A stretch of 64,000 nucleotides of DNA from Acutalibacter sp. 1XD8-33 (GCF_003612555.1 NZ_RAZF01000001.1:344882-408881); one strand, 5' to 3'. Shown: positions 1 through 7,813, numbered from the stretch's first letter. Program-made: numbers and translations. The notes: generated by a model not told the origin, from the letters alone.

Positions 1-230
1 TTGCTCGTCGTGAGCGTTTTATAATGTTTTGCCAAGCTAACCAGGGTAAAAGTTTCGTAGACTTCGTTCTACGAAGTCTTACCTTTCTCAAAGGTTGCGG
101 TGGTTTGGAGGGCGACAATCGCCAGTGGCGATTTCCCGTCGCCGACCGAACCGGCAGGTGAGAGCCCCTATCTCGACTGCGGAGCAGGCGGAAATCCCCT
201 GGAAACCAGAACCAGCCAGCGCCACGCGCT
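1..230. repeat. Mosaic intergenic repeat block at the left edge
   Basis: No gene is seen here. The block holds the GGGTAAAAGTTT module (about 44-55), followed by hairpin GACTTCGT-tct-ACGAAGTC (60-79) and the small hairpin ACCTTTctcAAAGGT. Next comes the AGT-loop hairpin AATCGCC-AGT-GGCGATT (117-133) with its 3' flank GACCGAACCGGCAGGTGAGA. The stretch GCGGAGCAGGCGG and GGAAACCAGAACCAGCC just before the toxin stop codon also recurs in other gaps. Confidence 0.8.
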
Positions 231-521
231 TCAGCTCCCGAAAAGCCCGCTGTGGGAGCCCGTGCGGGCCAGGGTGAGCACCAGGACGTTGTCCTCCAGG
301 CGGTAAATCAGCAGCCAGTCGGGCAGGATGTGGCATTCCCGGTGCCCGGCCCAATTCCCGGAGAGGGGGTGGTCCTGGTTCCGCTCCGGCAGGGCCTCGC
401 CCATAGCCAGGGCCGCGACCACATCCTCCAGGAGAGCCATATCCATCCCACGCTTCCGCGCCCGTTTGTAATCCTTCTTAAACTGGGCGGTGTGCTTGAC
501 AATATACTTGGTTTTCCTCAT
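231..521 (-). CDS. yafQ: YafQ-family mRNA interferase toxin
   Basis: This 96-residue protein resembles the YafQ branch of the RelE/ParE toxin fold, ribosome-associated mRNA endonucleases that cut translated mRNA. Visible signs are the N-terminal YIVKHTAQFKKDYKRARKRG basic helix, the LPERNQDHPLSGNWAGHRECHI core and the C-terminal LIYRLEDNVLVLTLARTGSHS strand, which carries the late histidine expected for catalysis. The start codon overlaps the stop of the upstream antitoxin by four bases, so the two are translationally coupled. It is the second gene of a two-gene operon and should be autoregulated through the antitoxin. Family assignment is firm; activity is inferred. Confidence 0.9.
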   Translation of the reverse strand: MRKTKYIVKHTAQFKKDYKRARKRGMDMALLEDVVAALAMGEALPERNQDHPLSGNWAGHRECHILPDWLLIYRLEDNVLVLTLARTGSHSGLFGS

Positions 522-796
522 GACCGCAGCTCCGCGAACAGTTCGTCCAGATCGTCATAGCCCTTCACGCTGGGGTCGTGGGCGATGCGCTCGGCCTCCA
601 GCATGGCGGCGATGGTCTCCTTGTTGGGCTGGTTCAGGGCGATCTCAAAGGGAATGCGCCCCTCCCGCAGGGACTGGCGGACGAAGATATTGAAGGCGGT
701 GGAAAGGTTCATGCCCAGCTCGGCGAAGAGCGCGTCGGCCTGGGCTTTCAGGTCCGCATCCATCCGGATGCTGATATTGGTGGTTGCGTTTGCCAT
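518..796 (-). CDS. dinJ: RelB/DinJ-family antitoxin
   Basis: This 92-residue protein begins TTNISIRMDADLKAQADALF, the ribbon-helix-helix strand and helix of RelB/DinJ antitoxins, and continues with GMNLSTAFNIFVRQSLREGRIPF, which is typical of DinJ. The C-terminal part, rich in Glu and Asp (GYDDLDELFAELRS), should wrap the YafQ toxin encoded immediately downstream with a four-base overlap. Antitoxins of this family dimerise, bind operator DNA and repress their own promoter. A promoter and a short inverted repeat lie just upstream, in agreement with autoregulation. Confidence 0.9.
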   Translation of the reverse strand: MANATTNISIRMDADLKAQADALFAELGMNLSTAFNIFVRQSLREGRIPFEIALNQPNKETIAAMLEAERIAHDPSVKGYDDLDELFAELRS

Positions 797-816
797 ATCG
801 CACGCCCCTTTCTATG

Positions 817-856
817 ATGGCACTCTTATTATACGCCATTTGCACGAAGAAAGCAA
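817..856 (-). promoter_or_regulatory. Promoter and candidate operator of the toxin-antitoxin operon
   Basis: On the minus strand TTGCTT (851-856) and TATAAT (828-833) are separated by 17 bases. The arms ATGGC and GCCAT (817-821 and 835-839) form an inverted repeat over the -10 box. That is where a ribbon-helix-helix antitoxin would repress. The promoter is seen directly; the operator role is inferred. Confidence 0.6.
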
Positions 857-908
857 TACACCGCACAAAAATTTCACCCAGCTAACCAGGGTAAAAGTTT
901 CGCCCGCC

Positions 909-1157
909 TTACTGCGCTTTCCCGTATTCGTAAATAGTGTCGCTGGGCAGGTCGATTTGGTCATTCCAGAACACGCAGGTCCGGCTCTGGTCAAGCTGCA
1001 CCTGGTTGAACAAGCCCGTGATGGAACGCAAATCCCGGTAGCTCTCGATTTGCTCCATGTCCTCTTTCACATCATAGAGGACCGCTTTTCCGTCGTCGAA
1101 CACCACGCGCAGAAAGAAGTCCGGCAGCGGCGTAATCTCTTTGATTCTTGGTATCAT
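909..1157 (-). CDS. DUF2442 domain protein
   Basis: This 82-residue protein has the DUF2442 pattern: PRIKEITPLPDFFLRVVFDDGKAVLYDVKEDM at the N-terminus and VFWNDQIDLPSDTIYEYG at the C-terminus. The family is small, of unknown biochemistry, and often sits beside toxin-antitoxin-like or DUF4160 genes. Here it follows a ribbon-helix-helix gene by 38 bases on the same strand, so the two may form one operon. A fragment of the intergenic module (CTAACCAGGGTAAAAGTTTCG, 879-899) touches its 3' end. The family call is good; no function is claimed. Confidence 0.75.
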   Translation of the reverse strand: MIPRIKEITPLPDFFLRVVFDDGKAVLYDVKEDMEQIESYRDLRSITGLFNQVQLDQSRTCVFWNDQIDLPSDTIYEYGKAQ

Positions 1158-1195
1158 ACGCGCACCTCCTGCGATTTCAATGTCTTGCTGTCCGC

Positions 1196-1417
1196 CTACC
1201 CTTTCCGGGGCGGCTTTACGTTCACTTCGGGCGGAATGCCGTCCGAAATCTCCCCGTGCTCCCGCTCGAAGGCCCTGACGCTCTCCCGCACCAAAACCAG
1301 AATATGGCTGTTAACGGAGCGCCCTTCGTAATCCGCCACATAAGCAATCTTCCGCAGCATTTCCTCCTCAATCCGTATCGACACGCTTTTCACGGCCACA
1401 CAATCGCCCCATTTCAA
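1196..1417 (-). CDS. Arc-like ribbon-helix-helix DNA-binding protein
   Basis: This 73-residue protein contains VKSVSIRIEEEMLRKIAYVADYEGRSVNSHILVLVRESVRAFEREHG, a ribbon-helix-helix fold like Arc or MetJ-type regulators, with an acidic and proline-rich tail. The first plausible start gives MKWGDC; an internal start at the VKSVSIR segment is possible. It lies upstream of the DUF2442 gene on the same strand and faces away from the SLOG-domain gene, so the 92-base gap between them is a likely site of control. It may be an antitoxin-like repressor, but no obvious toxin partner other than the DUF2442 protein is present. Confidence 0.7.
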   Translation of the reverse strand: MKWGDCVAVKSVSIRIEEEMLRKIAYVADYEGRSVNSHILVLVRESVRAFEREHGEISDGIPPEVNVKPPRKG

Positions 1418-1509
1418 ACATATTGTGTGTTTATTTTAGGAGCAATATGTGCTATAATGTTCTATATAGATATCCGGTATATCTACAATATATTTTTGGA
1501 GTGACGAAT
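1418..1509. promoter_or_regulatory. Divergent control region with a palindrome
   Basis: An AT-rich gap separates the leftward ribbon-helix-helix gene from the rightward SLOG gene. TATAAT lies at 1453-1458 on the plus strand without a convincing -35 box. It is followed by the near-palindrome AGATATCCGGTATATCT (about 1467-1483), a possible operator for the adjacent ribbon-helix-helix protein. Confidence 0.4.
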
Positions 1510-1851
1510 ATGTGGGTCGCGGTCATAGGCTCCCGAAGCCTGAAGGTGGACAACCTGGAAAAATACCTGCCCCCGGCCACCACCGAGATCATCTCCGGCG
1601 GGGCCAGGGGCATCGACGCCTGCGCCCGGGCCTACGCCCTCGCCTGGCGCATCCCCCTCACAGAGTTCCTGCCCGACTACCAGCGCTACGGCAGGGCCGC
1701 CCCCATCCGGCGGAACGTCACCATCATCGAAAACGCCGATCTGGTGCTGGCCTTCTGGGACGGCAAATCCCGGGGCACGAAATTCGTCATCGAGCGCTGC
1801 AAAAAGCTGGGGAAACCGGTGGAAATCTTCTTACTGCTTTCACCGAAATAG
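1510..1851 (+). CDS. SLOG-fold (DUF2493, YspA-like) protein
   Basis: This 113-residue protein starts MWVAVIGSRSL and carries IISGGARGIDACARAYA, the glycine-rich nucleotide-binding loop of the SLOG superfamily (DUF2493/YspA branch), then RRNVTIIENADLVLAFWDGKSRGT. SLOG proteins bind nucleotide-derived ligands; some act in phage defence or stress signalling, but many are uncharacterised. The chosen start is ATG at 1510, preceded by TTGGAG; longer reading-frame extensions upstream would cross the promoter-like TATAAT. It lies in an accessory island with a toxin-antitoxin pair. The fold call is confident and the role is not known. Confidence 0.8.
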   Translation: MWVAVIGSRSLKVDNLEKYLPPATTEIISGGARGIDACARAYALAWRIPLTEFLPDYQRYGRAAPIRRNVTIIENADLVLAFWDGKSRGTKFVIERCKKLGKPVEIFLLLSPK

Positions 1852-2086
1852 ATTTTATCCCGTCTGCTTCGCAGCCGGGACAAGAAACCCCCGACGAGGG
1901 TTTCTTGCGGCAAACAGTCCACTGGACTGTTTGCCTATCTTCCTGCGTTATTTTCTCAGGCTATCAAAGTCAAGACCTTGGGGACGCTGTCCCCAAGCCC
2001 CTGCCACTTTTGAAAAAGTGGACAAAACTTTTACGTTGGCTGGCTAGGCGTGGACTTTTAAATTGCTGGAGCAGTCGGGCCTTTCC
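1852..2086. repeat. Intergenic repeat block with paired hairpins
   Basis: No gene is seen. It contains AAGAAACC-[CCCGACGAG]-GGTTTCTT (about 1882-1906) and AAACAGTCC-act-GGACTGTTT (1912-1932), the paired-hairpin module found in five other gaps. The terminator-like CCACTTTtgaaAAAGTGG follows (2004-2021), then AAAACTTTTACGTTGG, the reverse orientation of the GGGTAAAAGTTT module. It lies 3' of both flanking genes. Confidence 0.75.
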
Positions 2087-3271
2087 TCAGCTCTCCAGCT
2101 CGTTTACAACGCCCTCCCGGTCCACAGTCAGCACCACCCGGTAGCTGGGGTCCAGGCTCCGGACCTCCGCCGTTATCCGGGCCTCGATTTCCCGGTCGCT
2201 GTCCGTGAGGGAGAAGGGCACCGCCACGTCGAACACAATGTTGGAGTGGGTCACCCCCCAGACTACCCGGAAATCGTGGATCGCCGCCTGGGGATAGACC
2301 GCCTTCACCCGCTCCAGCACTTGCTCCCGCAGGGCCTGGGCCTTGGGGTCGCCGGTGACCACCGGGTCCAGGTGGATCACCAGATGGATACCCTCCTGCT
2401 CCAGAAAGTCCCGCTCGATGTTGTCGATCAGGTCGTGGCTCACCAGAATGTCCTCCTCGGCGGGCACCTCGCAGTGGACGCTGGCAAAGGTCCGCCCCGC
2501 GCCGTAGCTGTGCACCGTCAGGTCGTGGATGCCGATGATCCCCTCGTAGCCCCGGATTCTGGTGTACACGTCCCGTACCAGCGCCTGGTCCGGAGCGGCC
2601 CCCAGCAGGGGGTCGGCGGTCTCCAGAATCAGCTGGACACCGGACACCACAATGAATATGGCCACAAGGAGGCCCAGCCACCCGTCCAGGTTCAGGCTGG
2701 TAAACCGGGTGACCAGCGCCCCAAGGAGCACCGCCCCCGTAGAGATCACGTCGTTGCGGCTGTCGCTGGCCGTGGCGGAGAGGGCGGCGCTGCCGATCTT
2801 CTTCCCCACACTGCGGTAAAAGCCGCTCTGCCAGAGCTTCAGGAGGACGGAGACCGCCAGCACCAGGAGCACCGCAGGGGAGAACTCCGCCTCCTGGGGG
2901 GAGAGGATTTTTTCCACTGAGGATTTCCCCAGCTCCAGGCCCAGCAGCAGCACGATAAAGGAGACGATCACTCCGCAGAGGTACTCGATGCGGGCGTGGC
3001 CGAAGGGGTGCTCCTTGTCGGCGGGCTTCCCCGCCAGCTTGAAGCCCACCAACATGATGATGGAGGAGCCGGAGTCCGTCAGGTTGTTCACCGCATCCGC
3101 CAGAATGGCCACGCTGTGGGAGAAGAGCCCCGCCAGCAGCTTGATGACGAAGAGCAGCAGGTTCGTGGCGATGCCCACCGCTCCCGCCGCCCGGCCCGCC
3201 TTTTCCCGCACAACCGGAGCCGGGTTTTCCCCGTATCCCTTCACCAAAAGGCCCATCAGCTTGTCGAACAT
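2087..3271 (-). CDS. Cation diffusion facilitator family transporter
   Basis: This 394-residue inner-membrane protein exports divalent metal, probably zinc, iron or manganese, in exchange for protons. The N-terminal half has about six membrane helices, with the metal-site motif HSVAILADAVNNLTDSGSS and the CDF signature GKPADKEHPFGHARIEYL. The C-terminal part is a cytoplasmic regulatory domain (GIIGIHDLTVHSYGAG) extended to about 190 residues, longer than the usual CDF tail. The ATG at 3271 is chosen because a CCTCC complement (ribosome site) sits 8 bases upstream and the 85 extra codons further upstream read through a repeat hairpin. Metal specificity cannot be told from sequence. Confidence 0.9.
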   Translation of the reverse strand: MFDKLMGLLVKGYGENPAPVVREKAGRAAGAVGIATNLLLFVIKLLAGLFSHSVAILADAVNNLTDSGSSIIMLVGFKLAGKPADKEHPFGHARIEYLCGVIVSFIVLLLGLELGKSSVEKILSPQEAEFSPAVLLVLAVSVLLKLWQSGFYRSVGKKIGSAALSATASDSRNDVISTGAVLLGALVTRFTSLNLDGWLGLLVAIFIVVSGVQLILETADPLLGAAPDQALVRDVYTRIRGYEGIIGIHDLTVHSYGAGRTFASVHCEVPAEEDILVSHDLIDNIERDFLEQEGIHLVIHLDPVVTGDPKAQALREQVLERVKAVYPQAAIHDFRVVWGVTHSNIVFDVAVPFSLTDSDREIEARITAEVRSLDPSYRVVLTVDREGVVNELES

Positions 3272-3441
3272 CAAATCGCCTCCTTTACGGTCGTGGCACA
3301 CGGCGCGAAGAATGGCAAAAAAGTAAGGCTGGGTTTCGCGGTGTGCCGCCCGGATTTGTGCTCCGCAGAAAGCCGTTTCGCGCACCCACGCCCCCATAGC
3401 ATCCATAAAATATACTTCCCAATGTCCCCGGCTATACCAAT
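3272..3441. repeat. Intergenic repeat block with long hairpin
   Basis: Directly behind the ribosome site of the CDF gene lies GGTCGTGGCACACGGCGCGAAG. Its arms GGCACACGGCG and CGCGGTGTGCC (about 3296-3347) form a long hairpin also found near 16860, 28950 and 53600. The CGCACCCACGCCCCCATA end that recurs 3' of other minus-strand genes is at about 3378-3400. Confidence 0.7.
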
Positions 3442-3984
3442 CTACACCAGAATGCTGCCGCCCTGGCTGTCGATGCCCACGATCAGGGGGAAATCCTGCA
3501 GCTCCAGGCGCTTCACGGACTCGCACCCCAAATCGGGGAAGGCGATGACCTCACAGGCGGTAATGCACTGGGCCGCCAGGGCTCCCGCGCCGCCGATGGC
3601 GCACAGGTACACCGCCCCGTTGCGGCGAATGGCTTCCACCACCGCCGGGCTCCGCTTCCCCTTGCCGATCATGCACTTGAGACCCAGGTCCAGCAGACGG
3701 GGGGTGTAGGGGTCCATGCGGGCGCTGGTGGTGGGGCCGCAGGAGCCAATGGCCAGGCCCTCCGGCGCGGGAGTGGGCCCGGCATAGTAAATGGCCGCAC
3801 CCTCCAAGGGATAGGGGGGCTCCTCCCCCCGGTCCAGCATTTCCATGATGCGCTTGTGGGCGGCGTCCCGGCTGGTGTAGGCCGTGCCGGAGAGCAGCAC
3901 CCGCTGGCCCGCCTGCAGGGTCGGAGCGAGTTGTGCAAGCTCGCCGGTATTCAGGCGGATTTCTGCGTTAGTTTTATCTATCAT
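3442..3984 (-). CDS. fumB: Iron-sulfur fumarate/tartrate hydratase, beta subunit
   Basis: This 180-residue protein matches the beta subunit (C-terminal domain) of class I, iron-sulfur fumarase or L-tartrate dehydratase: LLSGTAYTSRDAAHKRI, YYAGPTPAPEGLAIGSCGPTTSARMDPYTPRLL, IGKGKRS and the end of the substrate domain. The family normally works as alpha-beta, converting fumarate to malate, and the alpha subunit carries the cluster. No alpha-subunit gene is next to it; upstream is a broken acetyltransferase whose last codons contain its GAGGAATT ribosome site. The alpha gene must be elsewhere, or the protein has another partner. Confidence 0.85.
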   Translation of the reverse strand: MIDKTNAEIRLNTGELAQLAPTLQAGQRVLLSGTAYTSRDAAHKRIMEMLDRGEEPPYPLEGAAIYYAGPTPAPEGLAIGSCGPTTSARMDPYTPRLLDLGLKCMIGKGKRSPAVVEAIRRNGAVYLCAIGGAGALAAQCITACEVIAFPDLGCESVKRLELQDFPLIVGIDSQGGSILV

Positions 3985-3985
3985 G

Positions 3986-4492
3986 CTAATTCCTCGATTG
4001 CGATAAGTCTAATTCCAAATAATACTCCCGCTCCGTTTCCCCCACGATTCGAAAGCCCAGATTTTGGTGCATGTGCAGCGAGGCCTGGTTCCACTTATAC
4101 ACCGTGGAGCCGGTGATCTTCTCGCAGCCCCGTTGCCGCAGCCGGGCGATCACCGCCTGCATGGCCCGCCGCCCGATCCCCCGGCCAAGGTAGTCTCCGC
4201 GCCAAATGGCGATGGGCGGGTTCTCGGGCTTGACGGTCGCGTCGCCGATGGCGGTCCAGGCCCCGTTTTCCAGCGCTTCTATAAAGTAAAGTTCCCCGTG
4301 ACTGTCCAAATACCCGCACATAGTCCAAATCGGGAACCTTGGCTTCATCGAAAATCCCCTCGGAGTTCTGGTAGACCACCGGGTCCTGGTAGCCGGGGAG
4401 TGCTAGCTCATAGTGGCCATCGTAGCGCTTAAGCCGCAGGCCCTCCCCCAGGGGGGCAGCGCCTCCGGCTGAGGGATTCCAGGCAATGGCAT
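3986..4492 (-). pseudogene. GNAT acetyltransferase broken by two frameshifts
   Basis: Read across frames this stretch encodes one GNAT protein: MPLPGIPQPEALPL, then LRLKRYDGHYELALPGYQDP and VVYQNSEGIFDEAKVPDLDYV, then CGYLDSHGELYFIEALENG and a normal C-terminus with GDYLGRGIGRRAMQAVIARL (acetyl-CoA loop). The first break is at a run of six C near 4450-4456, where one more C would restore the frame; the second is near 4325-4335. The restored start ATG (4492) lies three bases after the stop of the YjbR gene, so it was part of that operon. Two indels in 180 bases suggest a decayed gene, but sequencing error in homopolymers cannot be excluded. Confidence 0.75.
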
Positions 4493-4494
4493 AC

Positions 4495-4860
4495 TCAGCC
4501 CTCCCCCAGAATTTCCGCCTGGCGCTTCTTGCTGAAGCCCTTGAGCACCTGCTGATAGGCGTGGTCCAGCATTTCCCGCAGGAGTTCGTCCGGCACCTTG
4601 CCGTCGGGCTTCACGGAATTCCAGTGGTCCTTGTTGCAGTAATAGCCGGGCACAATGTCGTCATACTGCTCCCGCAGGAGCTGCCCCTCCATCGGGTCCA
4701 GCTTCATGGTGATGTAATAGGGCACGTTCTGCTCGTCCAGGCAGATGGCCACAAACATTTTCCCGCCAATCTTATAGCGGATCCAGTTCCAGCTCTCCTG
4801 CAAATCCTTGGTCACCGATGGCTTTGCCAGCAAATATTCGTCCATCCAGGGGTATTTCAT
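4495..4860 (-). CDS. MmcQ/YjbR family protein
   Basis: This 121-residue protein begins MKYPWMDEYLLAKPSVTKDL and has KIGGKMFVAICLDEQ, YITMKLDPMEGQLLREQYDDIVPGYY and NKDHWNSV, the CyaY-like fold of the MmcQ/YjbR family. Members are small, possibly DNA-binding, and of unsettled function. The start at 4860 is preferred over the upstream methionine because GGAGGAAG precedes it by a few bases. It is the first gene of an apparent operon with the broken acetyltransferase and the fumarase beta subunit. Confidence 0.85.
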   Translation of the reverse strand: MKYPWMDEYLLAKPSVTKDLQESWNWIRYKIGGKMFVAICLDEQNVPYYITMKLDPMEGQLLREQYDDIVPGYYCNKDHWNSVKPDGKVPDELLREMLDHAYQQVLKGFSKKRQAEILGEG

Positions 4861-4878
4861 GGCTTCCTCCTTTATCCA

Positions 4879-5057
4879 GAACCTGTATTCACAGCCTGCA
4901 AACCCTGCCAAAGCGGTTTTTTTCGTGCCACTCGTCGTTAAATCCGCTTGCCATACGGCAAGTGATACCTAAGAGTTGCAAGCAACTCTGGGAATTTGCC
5001 TGGATTGACACGTAAAATCCTCGCTTTGTCAGCATTTTCGGCTATCAATACAGGTTC
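4879..5057. repeat. MITE-like element, copy 1
   Basis: The element of about 179 bases starts GAACCTGTATTCACAGCCTG and ends TCAATACAGGTTC, so its ends are inverted repeats. The interior shares AAGCGGTTTTTTT, TCGTTAAAT-GCTTGCCATAC and GAATTTGCCT with the copy at 6302-6478, and a third copy at 59847-60008 is inverted. It has no coding capacity. It lies upstream of the YjbR gene; the rest of the gap to 5167 shows only a GC-rich palindromic stretch around GGCCGCCCTCCCGGCCGGG. Confidence 0.75.
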
Positions 5058-5167
5058 TTATATGGAAAAGCGGCTCCGTGCATGGGGCCGCCCTCCCGGC
5101 CGGGAAAGCCCCGGCGTGTTTTTTATAGAAGCTGTACCGTACGGTAAGGGAATCCGCGCGATGATTT

Positions 5168-5785
5168 TCAGGCCTGCTGAGGGCGCTGGAAAGCGAGCCC
5201 GCAAGCCGTGATTTTCCAGTATTGGGCTTTCCGCCCATACCGGGTGTCCAACAGATATTTCTCCACCCGAAAGCCCTGCCCTTGGCACAGGGCCTCTACT
5301 GCCGCCGCCTCCTCCCGGGGATCCAGCGACTGATAAAAGAGACTTCCACCGGGCTTTAAAAAGGTGAAGAGCTTCTCCAGGATGCTCTCAAACAGGCCGC
5401 TCTCCATGCGGGTGCTGCCGGTCATGGTCACGATGCCGAACCGGCCCTCCAGGCCCTCGCACTCCATCACGTCTTTGCAGATAACCCGCACCGGGGCGGG
5501 GTTGCCCTCGTTTCTGAGGCCCTCTTCCAAAGCGCGGCAGATCTGCGGGTCCAGGTCGATGCTGACAAGGCCCCCGCCTTGCAGCCGGTAGCTGAGATAC
5601 CGGTCCCAGTATCCCGCGCCAATGCCCACGTTGCAGATATCCTCGCCCTCCGCCACGGGGAAATTCTCCTCAAAGAAGGCGGTGGCCCGATACTCCAGAT
5701 ATTTCTGCTCCGCCGACAGATTCCAGGGCCCAGCCTCGGGTCCGTAGAGACTGCCGTAGGTTCTCAAAAGAAAATCCTTATCCAT
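5168..5785 (-). CDS. Class I SAM-dependent methyltransferase
   Basis: This 205-residue protein has a Rossmann-type methyltransferase core: EGEDICNVGIGAGYWDRYLSY (motif I, loop GIGAG), LVSIDLDPQI (acidic residue after strand 2), VICKDVMECEG, FGIVTMTGSTRMES and FLKPGGSLFYQSLDP. The start at 5785 (MDKDFLLRTYG) is chosen because AAAGGAG lies seven bases upstream. It stands alone between two repeats on the minus strand. The substrate cannot be told; a small-molecule or lipid target is as likely as a macromolecule. Confidence 0.8.
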   Translation of the reverse strand: MDKDFLLRTYGSLYGPEAGPWNLSAEQKYLEYRATAFFEENFPVAEGEDICNVGIGAGYWDRYLSYRLQGGGLVSIDLDPQICRALEEGLRNEGNPAPVRVICKDVMECEGLEGRFGIVTMTGSTRMESGLFESILEKLFTFLKPGGSLFYQSLDPREEAAAVEALCQGQGFRVEKYLLDTRYGRKAQYWKITACGLAFQRPQQA

Positions 5786-5872
5786 ATTCCGCTCCTTTCC
5801 CATCTGTGAAACGTGAAATCCTTTTCCCTGTCACAGCCGGAAAGGCGGCCCGCAGCATTGGGCCGTCGGTCG

Positions 5873-6283
5873 CTATTTTTCCCAGAACAGCTCGATATGT
5901 TCGTTGGTGGGGCCGTAGAAAAAAGCGATGCGAATGGGCGTATCGCCCCCCAGGTCGGCGTCGGCGGGCTCGTTGGTCACCTGGTAGCCGACCGCCCGCA
6001 CCTTTTCGATGATCTCGTCCACCTGGTCGGTGGCAAAGGCAATATGAGCAAGACGCTGCTCAGGCAGGTCTCCGGGGGCCCCCGCCGGGGCTCCGCTCTC
6101 CACAGGCAAAATCTCCATGCAGCTGTTGTCCCCGCAGGACACCATCAGGCAGGGGCGCTCCGGGTCTCCCCAGCTCTTTTTGACCTCCATGCCCAGCAGC
6201 TTGGTGTAAAAATCCACTGTCTCCTGATATTTCTCCGCCGTGGGCTTAACGGCAATGTGATGCACACCCTTTATCATTCCCAT
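5873..6283 (-). CDS. VOC (glyoxalase/bleomycin-resistance fold) protein
   Basis: This 136-residue protein is a single VOC domain: IKGVHHIAVKPTAEKYQETVDFYTKLLGMEVKKSW, CMEILPVESG and LAHIAFATDQVDEIIEKVRAVGYQV, ending RIAFFYGPTNEHIELFWEK. The early histidines (GVHHIAV), the glutamate in MEIL and the late NEHIELF are in the places of VOC metal ligands, suggesting a lyase or dioxygenase type of enzyme. It lies just 3' of the ftsZ gene, separated by a MITE-like repeat. The reaction is not known. Confidence 0.8.
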   Translation of the reverse strand: MGMIKGVHHIAVKPTAEKYQETVDFYTKLLGMEVKKSWGDPERPCLMVSCGDNSCMEILPVESGAPAGAPGDLPEQRLAHIAFATDQVDEIIEKVRAVGYQVTNEPADADLGGDTPIRIAFFYGPTNEHIELFWEK

Positions 6284-6301
6284 CGCTTGTGTTCTCCTTT
6301 T

Positions 6302-6478
6302 GAACCAGTATTCACAACCTGCAAACGCCGTCTAAGCGGTCTTTTTCCCACTGCTCGTTGTTAAATTTGCTTGCCATACAACAAGTATGCCTTCACAAAT
6401 TTGCCTAGAGCAACGCCAAAAAGTCCAGAGCTCAAGCGCTCTTGCTCATCCAGCATTTTCGGTTATGAATATGGGTTT
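6302..6478. repeat. MITE-like element, copy 2
   Basis: The element of about 177 bases runs from GAACCAGTATTCACAACCTGC to the degenerate end GGTTATGAATATGGGTTT and touches the ftsZ stop codon. It is clearly homologous to the copy at 4879-5057 (CCTGCAAAC, TAAGCGGTCTTTTT, TTGCTTGCCATAC, CAGCATTTTCGG). Its position directly at the 3' end of ftsZ means any ftsZ mRNA reading through carries it. Confidence 0.75.
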
Positions 6479-7660
6479 TTATTTCCGGTTAAAGATGGAC
6501 ATAATGTCCGTGAACGTGTCGTCGTCGTCGATTACGGCGGGGTCTACCCGGGGCTCCGCGCTCCGGACGCTCTGGCCGCTCCGGATAGGCGTGGTGTTAG
6601 AGCGGCTGGAAATATTGGGGGTGGGGTCCGCCACGGGCCCGGGGGTCAGAAAGTCGTCGTCCAGGTCGATATCCAGGGCAGGCTTGGACTTCTCCCCGTT
6701 CATGCCCTCAAACCCGGTGGCAATCACCGTCACGTTCATGGAATCCTCCATGGACTCGTCAAAGGTGGCGCCCCAGATGATATTGGCGTCGGGATGGGCC
6801 CGCTCGGTGACGATCTGGGAGGCGGTGTCGATCTCGTCCAGGGCGATGTCCGGGCTGGAGGTGATGTTGATGATTACGCCCCGGGCCCCGGCGATCTTTG
6901 TCTCCAAGAGAGGGCTGGAGATGGCCGCCATAGCCGCCTGCTCGGCCTTATCCTTGCCTGTGCCGTGGCCCACGCCCATGTGGGCGTAGCCCGCGTCCTG
7001 CATCACGGACTTCACGTCCTCAAAGTCCAGGTTGACAATGCCGGGCAACTGGATCAGGTCGGAGATGCTCTGCACGCCCTGGCGCAGCACGTCGTCCGCC
7101 ACCAAAAAGGCGTTGGCCAGGGTGATCCGCTCGTCGCTCACCAGCTTCAGGCGCTCGTTGGGAATGACCACCAGAGAGTCCACATGCTCTCTGAGGGCAG
7201 CGATGCCCCGCTCCGCCTGCTCCATGCGCCGGCGGCCCTCAAAGGCGAAGGGCTTGGTGACAATGCCCACGGTGAGGGCCCCCTGCTCCCGGGCGATTTT
7301 CGCCACGGCGGGCGCCGCGCCGGTGCCTGTGCCGCCGCCCATGCCGGCGGTGATAAAGACCATGTCCGCGTCCTTCAGGGTCTGGGCGATGATCTCCCGG
7401 CTCTCCTCGGCGGCCTTCTCGCCCACCTCGGGCTTAGAGCCCGCGCCCCGGCCGCTGGTGAGCTTTTCTCCCAGCTGCACCTTAATGGCGGCCTGGCTGC
7501 GCTGAAGCGCCTGTTTGTCCGTGTTCATGCACACCAGCTCCACGCTGCGCACGCCGGCGCTGGCAATGCGGTTCACGGCGTTTCCGCCGCCGCCGCCTAC
7601 CCCAACCACTTTGATGGTCTGTGGGGTTTCATCCAACAAATTGTCAACTTCAAAAGGCAT
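6479..7660 (-). CDS. ftsZ: Cell division GTPase FtsZ
   Basis: This 393-residue protein forms the cytokinetic ring. The GTP-binding glycine loop is [11 protein letters not shown] (about residues 107-117); [16 protein letters not shown] is near the N-terminus. The T7 synergy loop is [16 protein letters not shown]. After a variable linker the protein ends [15 protein letters not shown], the conserved C-terminal peptide that binds FtsA, SepF or ZapA-type partners. The ATG at 7660 (MPFEVDN) is preferred because GGTGG lies upstream. It is last in the division cluster, directly after ftsQ with no ftsA. No sigE/sigG genes follow, unlike many Clostridia. Confidence 0.97.
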   Translation of the reverse strand: MPFEVDNLLDETPQTIKVVGVGGGGGNAVNRIASAGVRSVELVCMNTDKQALQRSQAAIKVQLGEKLTSGRGAGSKPEVGEKAAEESREIIAQTLKDADMVFITAGMGGGTGTGAAPAVAKIAREQGALTVGIVTKPFAFEGRRRMEQAERGIAALREHVDSLVVIPNERLKLVSDERITLANAFLVADDVLRQGVQSISDLIQLPGIVNLDFEDVKSVMQDAGYAHMGVGHGTGKDKAEQAAMAAISSPLLETKIAGARGVIINITSSPDIALDEIDTASQIVTERAHPDANIIWGATFDESMEDSMNVTVIATGFEGMNGEKSKPALDIDLDDDFLTPGPVADPTPNISSRSNTTPIRSGQSVRSAEPRVDPAVIDDDDTFTDIMSIFNRK

Positions 7661-7784
7661 TTTTCTTCCACCCTTCATTTTCTCAATTCCGCTGATTTAT
7701 GAACTAAAAAAGAAGCCCTCTCCTCCGCAACCATGTTTCCTGTTGCAAAAAGCAGGATTACGTCAACTAATCGCTACATGGTAT

Positions 7785-7813
7785 AATCTATCACTTTTTC
7801 GGGAAAATTTCAA
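7785..7813 (-). promoter_or_regulatory. Candidate ftsZ promoter
   Basis: In the 250-base gap between ftsQ and ftsZ the minus strand has TTGAAA (7808-7813) and TAGATT (7785-7790), 17 bases apart. This would give ftsZ a transcript of its own with a leader of about 120 bases. The -10 box is imperfect, so the call is moderate. Confidence 0.4.
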
